DNA of 64,000 nt from Harmothoe impar (GCA_947462335.1 OX381717.1:47287523-47351522), one strand, 5' to 3'; positions 21,551 through 33,340 are shown, numbered from the stretch's first letter. Translations and numbers: made by a program. The notes: generated by a model from the letters alone, not told the origin.

Positions 21551-22253
21551 CAGGTTGGGGCCGAGACCATGTTATTAGAACGTACTAAATACATAGTACA
21601 CCCTTTCCATTGGGTCTGTACCAAGATCATGGTACTGTGCATCATCTTGGGCTGTACCATAATATTGGTACACCTGATGTGTTCACTGGACCATGACCCC
21701 TGCTCATGCAGGTAAATGGGCCAATCACAGCCCAGTACTCATGTACATAACCTGTGGTCACTGGACTGTGACCCTTATCTGTGCATGTAATTAGTGGGGT
21801 CACTGGGGTCATAGGTGGGAATAGGGAAACCACTCTACTGTTCCATACTTATATTTACATTATATGGCTTATTTACTACATTATCAAACATCACTAAGTT
21901 AAAACAAAAACGTCATTTTGTGGGCCTTTATCTATGGTTTCATCCTGTGGGTTTATTTACATTAGCAGATTTAACAAAAAATTAGCAAACTGATTTTACT
22001 AAACATTTACTGAAGGAAAATATGCAGATAAAGCCATTTCTTAGATAATATTCCGATTTTAGTTATGAAAAAGGTTGCATACATCAATTATAGACGTCTG
22101 CTTCCTATGGTGGTGTCAGAATTAAGCATTTTGGCATGGAAATATGAGAAAAGTGACAATAAATGAGTGTACCAAGTTCTTGGTACACCCTGTGTTCTCA
22201 GGACTGTCAGTAAATCTTAGGGCGTACTAAGAAACTGGTCAGTCTCCAACCTG
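21551..22253. mobile_element. 703-bp TIR element with 5-bp target duplication
   Basis: The ends CAGGTTGGGGCCGAGACCAT and CTGGTCAGTCTCCAACCTG are inverted repeats. They are followed inward by ACGTACTAA / TTAGTACGC-type motifs. The direct repeat ATAAG flanks both ends (21546-21550, 22254-22258). The interior has palindromic GGTACCAAG/CTTGGTAC words and a GGTCACTGG repeat near 21685-21800. It encodes no transposase and so is non-autonomous. Confidence 0.8.
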
Positions 22254-22271
22254 ATAAGCAGTCTATATTGA

Positions 22272-22503
22272 CTTAACCCATTTAACTATCTAAAGCCATT
22301 AATTCCTCAATGCCATATGCTCATGTGTTGTCTTGATACACAAAAGGAGCTGCATTTGTGCATCAAGCAAAAGACATATAAGAGCTTTTAACCCAGTAGG
22401 TTATAGGCATGCTGCATTTGTGAGTTTCTTGACGATGCCGATTTTATGCACCATGCCTGCTGACAGAAGAGCATAGTTAACCATGCTGCCTTTATAAAGG
22501 ACC
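22272..22503. mobile_element. FB1 foldback MITE copy (diverged)
   Basis: It starts TTAACCCATTTAACTATCTA and ends CATGCTGCCTTTATAAAGG. It has GCTGCATTTGTGCATCAAGC and GCATGCTGCATTTGTGAGT inside. The palindromes are only partly retained. Confidence 0.5.
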
Positions 22504-23437
22504 ATACAGAACTGATCTATTAGCCAGTTAAATAGAGAGGCTCAAGAACATTGAAGATCATCAGAACTTGATCTGAAGTAGGGGAATGAGGTACTAGTGA
22601 AGCGACATTCTATCCCCTAGCCACACATAACCACAGTGTTAAATCTCCATTATGATGATATAATAGGCATCTAAAGACCCCCATAGCCTCCCTCCCCATT
22701 CTATACATGGAGGCATAGACGGTGGATTCCTCCCTCTATAGCTAAGGCCAAAATTATTTGGGTTTCTAGTAACCTGGCTTGAAACAACAGCCCCAGGCTG
22801 GCCCGTTGTTTTCTTTTTTTGTTTTTTTTTCCTTTTCCACTTTTTTAGGGTCTAGTTTTAGGATTTCGCTCTAATTTCTTAGAACTAAAACCAGCATGTT
22901 TCAAAAAGAAGAAGAAAATAAGACGGCCGGTCGGCAGAGTTTTACTAAACCTAGTCGGGAGACTAGCAACAATTCATTTTTTTGGCTTCACATATAGCTT
23001 ACCCTGGCAGAGCCATACTGGGATGAGCATTTACAACTCTCCCAAGGGATCTCATGTTTATGGTCTATGGTCTGCCTTTCATGCAAGTTTTTATTTTTGA
23101 ATTTTGATTTTCTTTTTCAACTACCGGTATGTCACTGACTGTTCCCTATACTGTAGGGAGTCATTCGTTTCAAATTTAGAAATAGACTTTATATTTTATG
23201 GGGCCTTTTTCCTAAACTTCCAAAATCTGTTTAACTCAAATCTATAGGCTATATATAGTTCTCTATTTCCACTACCCAACATCGGCTTTCAAATTAAATC
23301 TTTTGGATTGGTGAGGGAGAGAGGGGATATGCTCTGATGGTCCCCAAATACAAACTACAGAATCTTGCCATTATGATTTGCAGTGCATTTTTGTAGGGTC
23401 AATCACCCCCAATCCGAAAAGCGGAGATGATTGACTC
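22504..23437. other. Unassigned stretch
   Basis: A T-rich patch is at 22810-22850 and a purine patch at 22903-22925. No TIR pair or exon was recognised. Confidence 0.3.
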
Positions 23438-23534
23438 TGAAAGCTTCAATCTCACCAGCAGCATGCCATATTCAATATCTGACTAGAACAGTACAAGAAA
23501 ACAATTTAGACCCTTGGTGAGAATGCCGCTTTAA
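23438..23534. mobile_element. MITE2 (97 bp), copy 2
   Basis: The left TGAAAGCTTCAATCTCACCA pairs with the right TTGGTGAGAATGCCGCTTTA then A. It shares GACTAGAACAGTAC with copy 1 at nearly the same offset. Confidence 0.7.
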
Positions 23535-23599
23535 TGATAACATTCTCTTTATGATATTAGTCTAATACAAGAAACTTACATCAATTGCTTTGGATAACA

Positions 23600-23748
23600 A
23601 AAAGTCCTGATGATGCAAGAATGCAGGCCGCAAAAGTATACATGATGCCCTCCTGGTTTGACACTCCCAATGGTTCGCCATGATGCACTGTGAGTTACTG
23701 ACGACAAATGCAGTTTGAGACATAATGCTGCACCAAAAGGGTTAGACT
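23600..23748. mobile_element. FB1 foldback MITE, partial
   Basis: Family words GATGATGCAAGAATGCAGG, CATGATGCAC and AAAAGGGTTAG appear in order. The left TIR is missing. Confidence 0.45.
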
Positions 23749-23881
23749 ATGTATTTAAGGCCTGTATACCAAGTACTAGTTGTGGTTCACATCCACCAGA
23801 GGCTTCAATGTAAGAACTAGACTATAGGTCTGTTACGGTGAACCTGGTAATATCTTATCTTAAGTGGAAATTCACTTGCCC

Positions 23882-24000
23882 CACATTGTAAGCAGTAATT
23901 GTAGGTACACAGTAGAATCTAAGTTTTATAGTACTATAATGTTGATTTACAGTAGATTCTACTGTATACCTACAAAATAGGCAACCAACGTTTAACAGTG
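23882..24000. mobile_element. TACACTGT-family MITE copy
   Basis: The ends CACATTGTAAGCAG and GTTTAACAGTG flank the internal palindrome ACAGTAGATTCTACTGTA and its partner GTAGGTACACAGTAGAATCT. The TA flanks are lost. Confidence 0.6.
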
Positions 24001-24280
24001 CATGCTAGCCACAAGCTCCACCCAAGCTCGACCCAAACCCATTTCAAGCTTGCCGCACACTCACCCCAAGGCTGGCCGAAAGCTCGACCAAAGCTCGGGC
24101 TAATGCAGACGGCAGGTTCACCACAATATCGACACAAATTTGACACAAGCTCACTAAAGGCTCACCCCAAGACTCGCCAAAGTACTCTGCCTCCTCCCAA
24201 AAAAAAACTCACTTCAAGCTCCTCCCCAAAAACTCACTCCAAGCTCCTCCCAAGCTCCCTTCATCCCAGGACATTGAACT
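24001..24280. repeat. Degenerate 11-12-bp CAAGCTCCACCC minisatellite
   Basis: CAAGCTCSACCCA words repeat about 20 times with drift. A similar array, with CAAAGCTCCACC as the unit, lies at 44935-45185. Confidence 0.65.
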
Positions 24281-24415
24281 GAATCAGCGTCGGCACATCA
24301 ACTCAGATCAACCACCAGTCAACGCCTATTTAATGTTGTTTGGCCAGTGGGCAATCTCTTCTTATAAGCTATAAAGCCCTCAGCTCCTCCCAAGCTCATC
24401 CCAAACTTAATGATT

Positions 24416-24667
24416 AGGCCAAGAAAAAAGATGTGTTGCAGGCGACATGGTCTGGAAAATGTAGTATGGATAGGTCAGATTAATTTTTATTTCAGGCCTC
24501 AAAGGTACCCAGAAATTGATTCACAAACTGGGCACCATTGACTCTACAATAGCAACAGAATGGCCTAATACTTACTTTTAATTAGACACAGATTTCTAGG
24601 GTCGACCCTGTTTTGCTATAGGTATAGGGCCGTGGTAAACTGAAACACACATCATTTCTTTTTGGCC
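24416..24667. mobile_element. GGCC-ended element, copy 2
   Basis: The left AGGCCAAGAAAAAAGATGTG then TTGCAGGCGACATGG pairs with the right ACTGAAACACACATCATTTC then TTTTTGGCC. The subterminal CTAGGGTCGACCCTGTTTTG matches copy 1. Confidence 0.65.
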
Positions 24668-24767
24668 TAACACTACCTTGACAGTAGCAGACTGTCACAG
24701 TGTCATCGTCATACCAGGAGAGATGGGGGCTATGAACTCCTAGTGACAGATGAAGAGCGAGTGCTGG

Positions 24768-25010
24768 GCCGCCGAGTGGTGGCGGGAGAGGTGGGTGGGT
24801 GGTGAGGGAATGAGGGATGAGGGCCGGGGGTGAGGGTAGGGGACGACCAAAACAAGCCGGCACCAGACATGATACGGTTATCACACAGTAGCAGGGCACC
24901 TAGGGGGCGCCATAGGGCACGTACGGCAAAAACACACACTTGGAGGGTGGGTTTGGGGGGGGGGGGATGGGGGGGTGGCAAGGGGAGCAGGTTATGGTAG
25001 GGAGGAGAAG
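24768..25010. repeat. G-rich low-complexity region
   Basis: GGGTGGGTGGTGAGGG and a G12 run near 24956. Strong strand asymmetry and G-quadruplex-like runs are seen. Confidence 0.6.
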
Positions 25011-25680
25011 CACATGCTTATAGGGGACAGCTCAGGGGAGGGGGCAGCTCAGAGAAGAGGGAGCAGATCATGATGTGGGGCAGCAGTTAGGGGGGGCAGC
25101 ACAGGGGAGGGGGAGCAGCTTAGGGGAAGGCGGGCAGCTTAGGGGAGGGGGAGCAGCTCAGGATGTAGGGGAGCAGCTCATGGATATGGGAGCAGCTCAG
25201 GGTTATGGGAGCAGCTCAGGATGTAGGGGAGCAGCTCAGGGTTAGGGGGCCGCTCAGGGTGGCAGAGCAGCTCAGGGGAGGGGGAGCAGCTCAGGATGTA
25301 GGGGAGCAGCTCATGGCTATGGGAGCAGCTCAGGGTTATGGGAGCAGCTCAGGATGTAGGGGAGCAGCTCAGGGTTAGGGGGCCGCCCAGGGTGGCAGAT
25401 CAGCTTAGGGGAGGGGGAGCAGCTCAGGATGTAGGGGAGCAGCTCATCGATATGGGAGCAGCTCAGGGTTATGGGAGCAGCTCAGGATGTAGGGGAGCAG
25501 CTCATCGATATGGGAGCAGCTCAGGGTTATGGGAACAGCTCAGGATGTAGGGGAGCAGCTCAGGGTTAGGGGGCCGCCCAGGGTGGCAGATCAGCTTAGG
25601 GGAGGGGGAGCAGCTCAGAGGAGGGGGAGCAGCTCAGGTTTAGGGGAGCATCTCAGTGTATGAGCTGCAGCTCAGTGAGG
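25011..25680. repeat. Minisatellite, about 20-bp GGGAGCAGCTCAGG unit
   Basis: About 33 copies of GGGGAGCAGCTCAGGDTNTA occur. A higher-order block with GGGTTAGGGGGCCGC and GGTGGCAGA recurs at about 25240, 25372 and 25562. Open frames through it are repeat artefacts. Confidence 0.9.
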
Positions 25681-25775
25681 GGTGTCAGGAGTGTGGGGGT
25701 GTGAGGGATGTGAGAGTGTGAGAGGGGTGAGAGGGATGTGAGGGGTGTGAGAGGGGTGAGAGGGTGTGGGGGTGT
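25680..25775. repeat. GTGAGRGGTGT simple repeat
   Basis: GTGAGAGGGGTGAGAGGGTG-like words run over about 95 bp directly after the previous minisatellite. Confidence 0.6.
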
Positions 25776-26150
25776 CAATAGTGATATGAAGGGGGCAGGC
25801 CCAGCTAACAATAGGCTAGGAACGTCTATATATAGTACAATAGATGAGGCATGCTTTATTATTGAAGGGAGGGAGCCAGAGGGCAGGGGACCATTGATAG
25901 GACAGGGGTATTCACATCATCAAAGGGTTTCATTGGATGAGGACTGTTGCTGTTTCTGGTGCCAGTGGGTATGTTTACTAGTATGACGTCCATGCCTATG
26001 TGTGTGATGGGGGGGGGGGGGATAATTCTAGACTTTGCTGACTGGGTCGATAGATGAATAATCAAATGACTTCAGAAGTTAGTTTCCATGTCCCTGCCTG
26101 TAATACATTAATTAATATGATAGTTTCCATCCTTCGGAAAGGTAATAATT
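25776..26150. other. Unassigned stretch
   Basis: A G13 run lies at about 26010. No gene or TIR element was seen. Confidence 0.3.
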
Positions 26151-26154
26151 TGTT

Positions 26155-26275
26155 TTAATGCACCCTATATAAGGCATTTTGTGGGCATGATGCATGAATG
26201 CCCCTAAATGCATGCATGCACCATATCGAGGGCTGGTACACTCCTGAAGGTTTGCCATGATACTGACAATAAAAC
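26155..26275. mobile_element. FB1 foldback MITE, partial
   Basis: GGGCATGATGCATGAATGCC, ATGCATGCACCATATCGA and ACTCCTGAAGG are in family order. Both TIRs are absent or unrecognisable. Confidence 0.4.
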
Positions 26276-26785
26276 CTTGCATAGGGGGATACTAAACAAG
26301 CCTGGGCGTGTTATCACAGCAATTTAAGCCAGAAAGAGTGACATAACGACAGATTATAGTGATCAAAATCCATGCCCATTCCCATAATATTCCTCATTAA
26401 AAAGTGAAAAATAAACAACCCCAGTCTACTCCCCTAGTCGTTGAGTCAGAATAGGCCGTTAGAGTAGCCAGAATGACTGAATTCACAGAGGCACAATACA
26501 ACCATCAAGGTGAAAAAGATATGCAGATTTGTCCTGATTTGAAGTGAACGGCGTGAACGAACTGCATTGTGAGAATGCCAGGGATTTGTTATTTCAAGCA
26601 CGCAAGTCAGCAATGGTGGAGGGAATGTTCAACTGGGAGAGGATGGAATTCCATTAATGTGGTAGCGTAGGCTGACTGTCCAATTTAATTCTACTAGAAT
26701 ATGTTATACAGTTGTACTTTAATTTCAATAGTATGCATTGATTTCAAATTCATAGCCGTACTAGGATATCTGAATATTGGTATAT

Positions 26786-26930
26786 CACAGTGTAAAAATT
26801 TGATGCTTTTTTGTGGGTTTATAATATTATAATCAATTGTAGATGTACAGTTGAGTGTATTGATACAGAGTAGAATCTACTGTAGGTGTACAGTTTAGTA
26901 AATGGTATAAATTATTTATAGTACATTATT
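26786..26930. mobile_element. TACACTGT-family MITE copy
   Basis: The left end CACAGTGTAAAAATT is followed by GTAGATGTACAGTTGAGTGT and the core AGAATCTACTGTAGGTGTAC. The right end is worn (TTATAGTACATTA). Confidence 0.5.
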
Positions 26931-27463
26931 TGATTTTGAAATATCAGTCATGCGCCATTACATCTGCATGTATGGTTTTCATTGAGTGCTTCTTAGATAC
27001 ATTGCGTTTGGCTATTGACAGTTTTGATGAGTTTTCATTTCTTGAAATGTTCATAGATTCTTTTATTGAATTTGGCGTCATGGCATCAGTGCCTACCCTG
27101 TAATATAGGAGTACGGTTTGTAAAGAATCAACTGCATTATTAAAGGTGCATGTAGTAAACATGCCATGGCTACCTCTAGATACCATTAACACCTTGCTGC
27201 TAACATTAAAAAAGAAATTATAGGATGGAAATTTTAAATCCCAATGCTAGTATGTGCTACCATACCTCATTAGGACTGTCCATTGTCAGATTGTCTCTTA
27301 ACTGTATTTCAGATGTAGATACATCTATTGAGCACACATACATATACACCCCCTTCCCCATGCATCCTTTACACCTCCCTCTTCCTAGCAGCCTCCTCTA
27401 TAGTCCAGCAACGCAAATCTGATTAATGCCAATGCAATTTGCATTTGCCTCACCAAGGTCCCT

Positions 27464-27696
27464 TTAGCCCTTTAGGGGGCTCAAGGTGATTTTATGTCCC
27501 AAGCCCTTTGTAGTGAGTTCTGATGATACACAACTCGAGGTGACTTGTTAGGGCTTCATCCATGCCTTGTGCCAACCCTACAGGATTGATACACTCCGCA
27601 AGTGTCGGCATGATGCATGAATGCATCACCAGTTCATTTTCCCTATCTGCTGCATTCACGCATCACAAAAGTATCACATAGTTCTTTAAAGGGTTA
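27464..27696. mobile_element. FB1 foldback MITE copy
   Basis: The left TTTAGCCCTTTAGGGGGCTC pairs with the right TTCTTTAAAGGGTTAAA. The spacer CAACCCTACAGGATTGATAC then ACTCC and GTCGGCATGATGCATGAATG are well kept. Confidence 0.7.
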
Positions 27697-27884
27697 AAAG
27701 CCTGGGGCCATTTTAGCATACTATAGTGACAAAATCAAATTGGCCGTAATGAAGAATTCATTCTGCCGCCCGCGCCAGGTATCTACTTTTTACGACACTG
27801 AGCTGTTGCCATCAGTCGGCTCGTAATGAGGTGTAGATGTAAATTACCGCAGCTACTCGTGTTCTAGGCTGTACCACATGGGAC

Positions 27885-28112
27885 TAAAGGCCCATTGCTG
27901 TAAAGACCCAATTCCAATAAAAGGCCCGATTTTATTTTCAAAAAGGCCTGATTCCCCCAAAAGGTCTGATTCTACTAGAGCGCCCTGTTCCACGAAAGCG
28001 CTCAATTCCACTAAAGCGCCCGATTCAACAAAAAGGCCAAATTTCGCAAAACAAATACTTATTCCGCTAAAGTCACCAATTCCATCAAAAGGCCTGATTC
28101 CATCAGCGCCAT
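27885..28112. repeat. 20-bp AAAGGCCCGATTCCACTA minisatellite
   Basis: About 11 units of AAAAGGCCYGATTCYACTA with drift; variants carry CGCCC instead of GGCCC. Confidence 0.8.
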
Positions 28113-28383
28113 ATGTGTTTTGCTTTTACGAGCGGTAAGTGATGCATTCGACAAATGGGAAAGGCCCTCGTTGGTACCTGGGTTCAGGCCATTGATTGAG
28201 TCATCAGTGATCATGGAGAAATGCTGGTTACAGCATGATTATTTTGCAGGGTACGATGAGTACAGACAGGGTCTGAGAGTATCACCTCTCTTGTAGCGCA
28301 TAAATATCTTGTGCAATGTGCTGTCATATTGTCAATGGCAAGCTAAGTCCAATCACAAGGACTTCTGACACATGAGTGTCTCT

Positions 28384-28496
28384 CACTGTAAATATTTAAC
28401 CCGAAAACTTCATCTTTTCTACTGTAAATCTACCAGTATATACACTTTAAAAGTACCATGGATTCTACTGCTCATCTACACTGACTATGAACAGTA
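28384..28496. mobile_element. TACACTGT-family MITE copy
   Basis: CACTGTAAATATTTAACCCG starts it and GACTATGAACAGTAA ends it. Internal TTCTACTGTAAATCTACCAG and GGATTCTACTGCTCATCTAC match family subterminal words. Confidence 0.5.
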
Positions 28497-28927
28497 ATCT
28501 GCCTTTTGGTTTCTGCCTTCTGCCTTTAAGTCACTTTAACCAATTTTCCACCATAACAGAATTCGGCCATAATATTGCTCATAGGATATCCATAGGGAGG
28601 GGGGAAATAAGAATTAAAAATAACACTATATTCTTTGAAAATTTCATCGGGCTTCCCGTCAGACCATGCAATGCTTTTCTGGTCACTTTTCGGATCCCTT
28701 TCCAACTGCTTCTGTGGAAGATCATCTTAAGACGGTCACTTAGGACACTCATATATGCCACGTCCACCTCATTTTCTGTCCCCCGCCACCAAGTTAACCT
28801 CCACCAACTCTTCACAATCCTGTCCCATTTATTTCACTGGCCACGAGGCCCAAGAAAATGGGTCTTAACTTGGCTGTAAGGGCCTGGCTGTTAGTTCTCC
28901 ATAGTGCCAAATCACCATTTTGGCTCT

Positions 28928-29224
28928 GTTAACCCTTTATAGGTGGCATGATGCCTTAAGGTTTCTTGTTAATTTGTTGTCATGATGCAGTACAGCAGTG
29001 CTCGCTAGCACTGCATTTGTGCATCATGTTGATCCCGTGGGAGTGTATCAAGCGCATAGGACCAGCACCAGAAAATTACTCCTATCATTTTACGGCCCAG
29101 CATAATGATTTACTTCAGTATTCCCTTTATTTTCAAGATGCGAGTGCTTCATTCAAGCATCAATCTGACCCTTTAAGAATGTATCAGCAGAGTAAAGCAA
29201 TCTATGCTGCCCTTAAAGCATTAG
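28928..29224. mobile_element. FB1 foldback MITE copy
   Basis: The left TTAACCCTTTATAGGTGGCA then TGATGCCTTAA pairs with the right CTATGCTGCCCTTAAAGCAT then TAGG. GCTCGCTAGCACTGCATTTG then TGCATCATG is the palindrome remnant. Confidence 0.65.
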
Positions 29225-29347
29225 GATATGTGTGACAGTGTCTGGGATGTAGTGACAGAAAGCCAATCATTTCACGTTTCACATTTATTGTCAGCTGAAT
29301 TCAGGTTTACCTCAATGATAAAATATACTCATTTAGATGTACTGCTG

Positions 29348-29612
29348 TAACTCTCTTGGCCATTGGTTGTCATACTGCATGAATGCAACCCTGACAAGTC
29401 CACTTGCCAGGGTAGTATTAATGCATCATGCTGACCCTTTGGAAGTGTATCAACCCCTTATAAAATGTTATGGTCGACATGATTCTTGAATGCAGACCGC
29501 CATGACACTAAGTTAATGCAGAGTTGGTGTTTTACTTAATCACACTGCATCATGACTACAGATGAACTTGGGGCCTCGAAGCATCATACCTCCATAAAGT
29601 TCATAAATGGTT
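29348..29612. mobile_element. FB1 foldback MITE copy
   Basis: TACTGCATGAATGCAACCCT..GACAAGTCCACTTGCCAGGG and TAATGCATCATGCTGACCCT retain palindrome I and the spacer. The end CATAAATGGTTAG is a worn TIR. Confidence 0.6.
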
Positions 29613-30034
29613 AGAGAGGTGAGAAAAGGGGAGAGACTAAACTGGACCCGGCTTCGGACCACTGACAGATATATACAGTAACTATCCCTGGGGCCCACCA
29701 GGAATGTAAATCACCTGCTGTAGAATAGACGGCCATCCTGTCATTTAAGACAAAGTGAGGCTTGACCAGGCAGGACCTATGCCAAAGTCAATTTGGCTTT
29801 AGGGCATTTTAAGAAAATGTAATACTTGTTTCTCATCACTGAGCTATAAAACATATGACAATGGCACTTTTATTTTACTTTCTTATATACTGAGGGCCTA
29901 ATGAGTAGAGACATAATTATTGGTTCTCTATGAACTGAATTCCTATTTTAGGATATCCTATGATTAGTTTGGTAATTTTCAATAGTTGGAAGTATGTACT
30001 ATTTAGGCCTATTTATCCTATAGGATTGCTGGTA

Positions 30035-30920
30035 CACTGCAAAAAAGGTGCTTAAACATGTTTAGGTCTAAGCATGTTTAAAGTCTTAACATGTTACTAG
30101 GTTTGTGTTTTTTGAATCCTTCTGTTTAGGAAAAATACTTTTATTCTAAACACCTAAACATTCATGTTGAATATGTTTAGTATGGAGAATTGGTGTTTAG
30201 GATGTAAACATGTAGTGTTTAGATCATAGTATATTAAACACATACCAGATGGCAGCTCTGTGGTTGACTGTAGATTCTACAACCACAACCAACATTATTG
30301 CTGTTCTAAAAGTGCTAAAAACTGAGTAACTTAATCCAAATTTCATGGGATACAAAAGGATAATAATACACATGGTAGGATTCAAGGGTAGAATGCTACT
30401 TCACGATGATCACTATGCAATAAAGCTACATCTGCTACATAGACACCTCTTTTAAGGACTCTAAGAATGGATAAAGCATTATTTTCCCTAAAGGTCTGTT
30501 GTTTTGACACAAGGTTGTGTCTGTGTTAAATTTGAGGCCTATGTGAAATAGTGATGCATTGGCTCATGGGGGGGGGGACTGCTAGAAGTCTCTTCAAGAC
30601 ACTATATATAAATGGAAATAAGATAAATTAGGAATTTATTCAAATATCAGTATCTAAACATAATAATAATCTACATGTCTCTAGACACACCACTTTCATC
30701 CTTAAACATTTGACATATAAACACAATAATAATTTTGCTAAACTCTTGAATTCTAAACACTTCATTCTGCTAAACACATTGGTTTAAACACATAAATTTC
30801 TAAGCACTTAGCTAAACATATTATTGATCTAAACATGTTTAGGAACATATTGTGTGGACAAATACGGGGCAGGATTGTGTTTAGGATTGTGTTTAGGATC
30901 TAAACACCTTTTTTGCAGTG
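30035..30920. mobile_element. 886-bp TA-flanked element, CACTGCAAAAAAGGTG ends
   Basis: The left CACTGCAAAAAAGGTGCTTA and the right CTAAACACCTTTTTTGCAGT then G are inverted repeats with TA on each side. Subterminal arrays of TTTAGG/CTAAACA (30052-30240 and 30655-30905) are in opposite orientation at the two ends. The corresponding region of duplication copy B has no such element. No transposase frame was found. Confidence 0.85.
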
Positions 30921-31231
30921 TACTGATAGCTTTAATTTGATACTAACTTTGCCAATTATGTTTATGTATTTTCATTAAAAATTGTACAGATAGTTTTATT
31001 AAAATTTGTGACATGTGCGATAATTTCCTATAGGCCTAAATGCATCATTGCCGGCAATATGTCGTCTTTGAGGAAACCTTGTATTTGCATAGGTCATTTC
31101 CCTTACACAACTTGAACATTCCCATGGATTATATTCCCAATAACGTGACAGACAATCAGTATCTAATAAAACATTGTTTATTGAATCCGGCAAATGTTAG
31201 CTTCACAAAGTGGTGTAAATTGACACTATAT

Positions 31232-31431
31232 TAAGGTTATCATAATGATGTATGAATGCACCTCTCACCGATACTGCATTTAATATGATGCTAATAGTAT
31301 TATGGGGTTGACACATTCTGGAAGAGTCCTCATGATGCAGGAATGCATCCCTGGTGAGTAGAGCCCATGTATCATGATGAGAAAAGCCATAGTAGATTAA
31401 AGCCTTAGAACTGTGGCCCTTAAAGGGTTAA
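31232..31431. mobile_element. FB1 foldback MITE copy
   Basis: GATGTATGAATGCACC, GGGGTTGACACATTCTGGAA and GATGCAGGAATGCATCCCTG then GTGAGTAG occur in order. The right end GTGGCCCTTAAAGGGTTAAA is intact. Confidence 0.65.
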
Positions 31432-31907
31432 AATATATGTGGAATGCATTGTCAACGCCACCTGTAGGCTTTCCAGGCGCCAAACCCATAAATGGTTATA
31501 TAAAGCCTCCTCTTTGTAAACATCCGCACACCTGTAGGTGATGAGGTTATTCCAGGGGTTAAGCTCCTAATGCTCCCTGGGCAGACACATGACATTGGGT
31601 TAGGCGATGGGAATGAGAGCTGCTATTGTAGGAGATGACATAGGGGTATTTCTTAAATTCAATATGGGATATGAGAGGTTCTTAGTGGCCACATGGGTAA
31701 TTAAGTGACAGTGAGCATGGCCAGATGTTAAATTTTGCATGCACCATGGGAACCCCAATCCAGGGTCTCAGTCCCAATGGAGACTCATTGGTTGGTTGCT
31801 TGCCCATTTATTCCTCTAGCCATGAAGCCAAAGAAAACAGGTCTTAACTTGGCCATAAGGGCTTGAGTGTTAGTTCCCCCAAAGTAATCATAATTATCAC
31901 CATTTTG

Positions 31908-32013
31908 GCTGTCTTAGAAGACAGCAAGTTGCCTGAAGGTGTCATATTCATTTGTTGTCATGATACCTCAAAGCCTTGAGGCATCATGCTTTCATGAAGT
32001 TCATAAAGGGTTA
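31908..32013. mobile_element. FB1 foldback MITE, internally deleted
   Basis: TTGTTGTCATGATACCTCAA, GCCTTGAGGCATCATG and the end ATAAAGGGTTAAGG are family words. It occupies the place of the larger FB1 tract at 28928-29612 in duplication copy A. Confidence 0.45.
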
Positions 32014-32668
32014 AGGATGTGAGAGAAAAAGGAGAAAAAGGGGACCACTGACAGATATATAGTTACAACCCGTGGGGCCCACTGGGAATATAAAGCACCT
32101 GCTGAGCAGATAAGCACCCTGTCGTTTTCCACAAAGAGAGGGTCGAATGGATTATGCAAAAGTCTACTTGGGTTCAGGCCACTTCTAAATAAAGATTGTT
32201 TCTCATCACCTAGCTATAGAAAATATTATTACTTTACTCTAGGCTCTGCAGGAAAATTTTAGTAATTAGGACTTAAGTTATCGGCAAAAGTTTGATACCA
32301 ACTTTTCAATAGGCCTTTAAATGTCAATTGGTTATAAAAGAATGTTGAAAAAGGGAAGAGAAAATCCCAACTTTAGAAGGATTTTGTGAAGCCTGTGCTA
32401 AGATGAGAAACACACTTTTTTGGGATGGCCTTATGTATCTAGAGAATCCATGACAACTTTTCCATAATTTCCTATAAATGCATTGCTGAGAATATGTCAT
32501 TTTTCAGGTAACTGTGTAAACTGTGCATAGGTTATTTCCCTTCCACAACTTGACCATTCCCATGGATTATATTCCCAATAACATGACAGTTCCAATCACT
32601 ATCAGATAAAGGATCTTTTATTGAATCTGTCCAATGACATGTTTCCCAAAGTGGTGTAAATTAACACT

Positions 32669-32899
32669 TAAAGGACGTCATCTTGCCTTAATACAACATT
32701 ATGTGTATCATTATGTATGTAGTGTATTATTTTATAGGTTGCCATGAGGCACTGATGCAGTGCCAATGAGGAACTTCCCAGTACTGCATCGGTGCATCAT
32801 GCTGACTCTTCACGATTTTCTCCGCCCCACTTGCCTGGATGCACGCATGCATTATGGGGCAAAGCCCATCAACGCACTATGCGGCCCTTAAAGGGCTAA
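32669..32899. mobile_element. FB1 foldback MITE copy
   Basis: The left CACTTAAAGGACGTCATCTT and the right GCACTATGCGGCCCTTAAAG then GGCTAAC are good TIRs. GAGGCACTGATGCAGTGCCA and TACTGCATCGGTGCATCATG form the palindrome arms. Confidence 0.7.
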
Positions 32900-33037
32900 C
32901 ATATTTTGGAAATGCATTGTCAATGCCATATTGTATAGGTTTGCCCAGCCCATAATGGTACATTCAGCCACCTCTTTGTGCCCATCTGTGATGTGACACC
33001 TGAGGGTGATGGGGTTATTCCTGGGGTTAATCTCCCA

Positions 33038-33080
33038 AGGCCAAAAAATAAAAGTGTGTTTCAGGCGACCCGTACAAAAG
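33038..33080. mobile_element. Solo GGCC-element terminus
   Basis: GGCCAAAAAATAAAAGTGTG then TTTCAGGCGACCC matches the TIRs of the GGCC-ended family. No second end was found. Confidence 0.4.
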
Positions 33081-33340
33081 CAGCGCTTATTAAGCCCTGC
33101 AGAGCATATATATGCAGAGCTGAACAAACGCTTAATAAGTCGTATGTACCCACTGGGTATAGCTGTAATATAGGGCTTACCTTAGCATTTTCCCCATTTT
33201 CTTTTGGAAATGTTGTTCATCCCCGAGCATATCAATGACCTAAATGGCAATCAGATATCAGATACTCATCTCCCATAACAACAATATTCATCCTAATGAG
33301 GGCGCTGCGACTAGTTTGGGTAAAGTGAATTCCCCTCTTT

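Larger units (their letters stand above)
28826..31570 (+). repeat. Segmental duplication, copy A
   Basis: Matches to copy B (31803-33034) occur in the same order: CTTAACTTGGC..TAAGGG (28864), CCACTGACAGATATATA (29663), GTTTCTCATCAC (29829), CCCATGGATTATATTCCCAA (31122) and GGAATGCATTGTCAA (31441). Copy A contains an 886-bp transposon absent from B, which explains part of its greater length. No exon was recognised in either copy. Confidence 0.8.
31803..33034 (+). repeat. Segmental duplication, copy B
   Basis: It is collinear with copy A over AGGTCTTAACTTGGCCATAA, CCACTGACAGATATATAGTT, TTGTTTCTCATCACCTAGCT, TTCCCATGGATTATATTCCC and ATGCATTGTCAATGCCA. The match ends near GGGGTTAATCTCCC, where a GGCC-element end (33038) begins. 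Confidence 0.8.

Noticed and set aside
28579..28879. Overlapping 130-codon plus and 78-codon minus frames
   Set aside because: Both strands are open, the plus frame begins inside a MITE, and no family or clear splice pair supports either.
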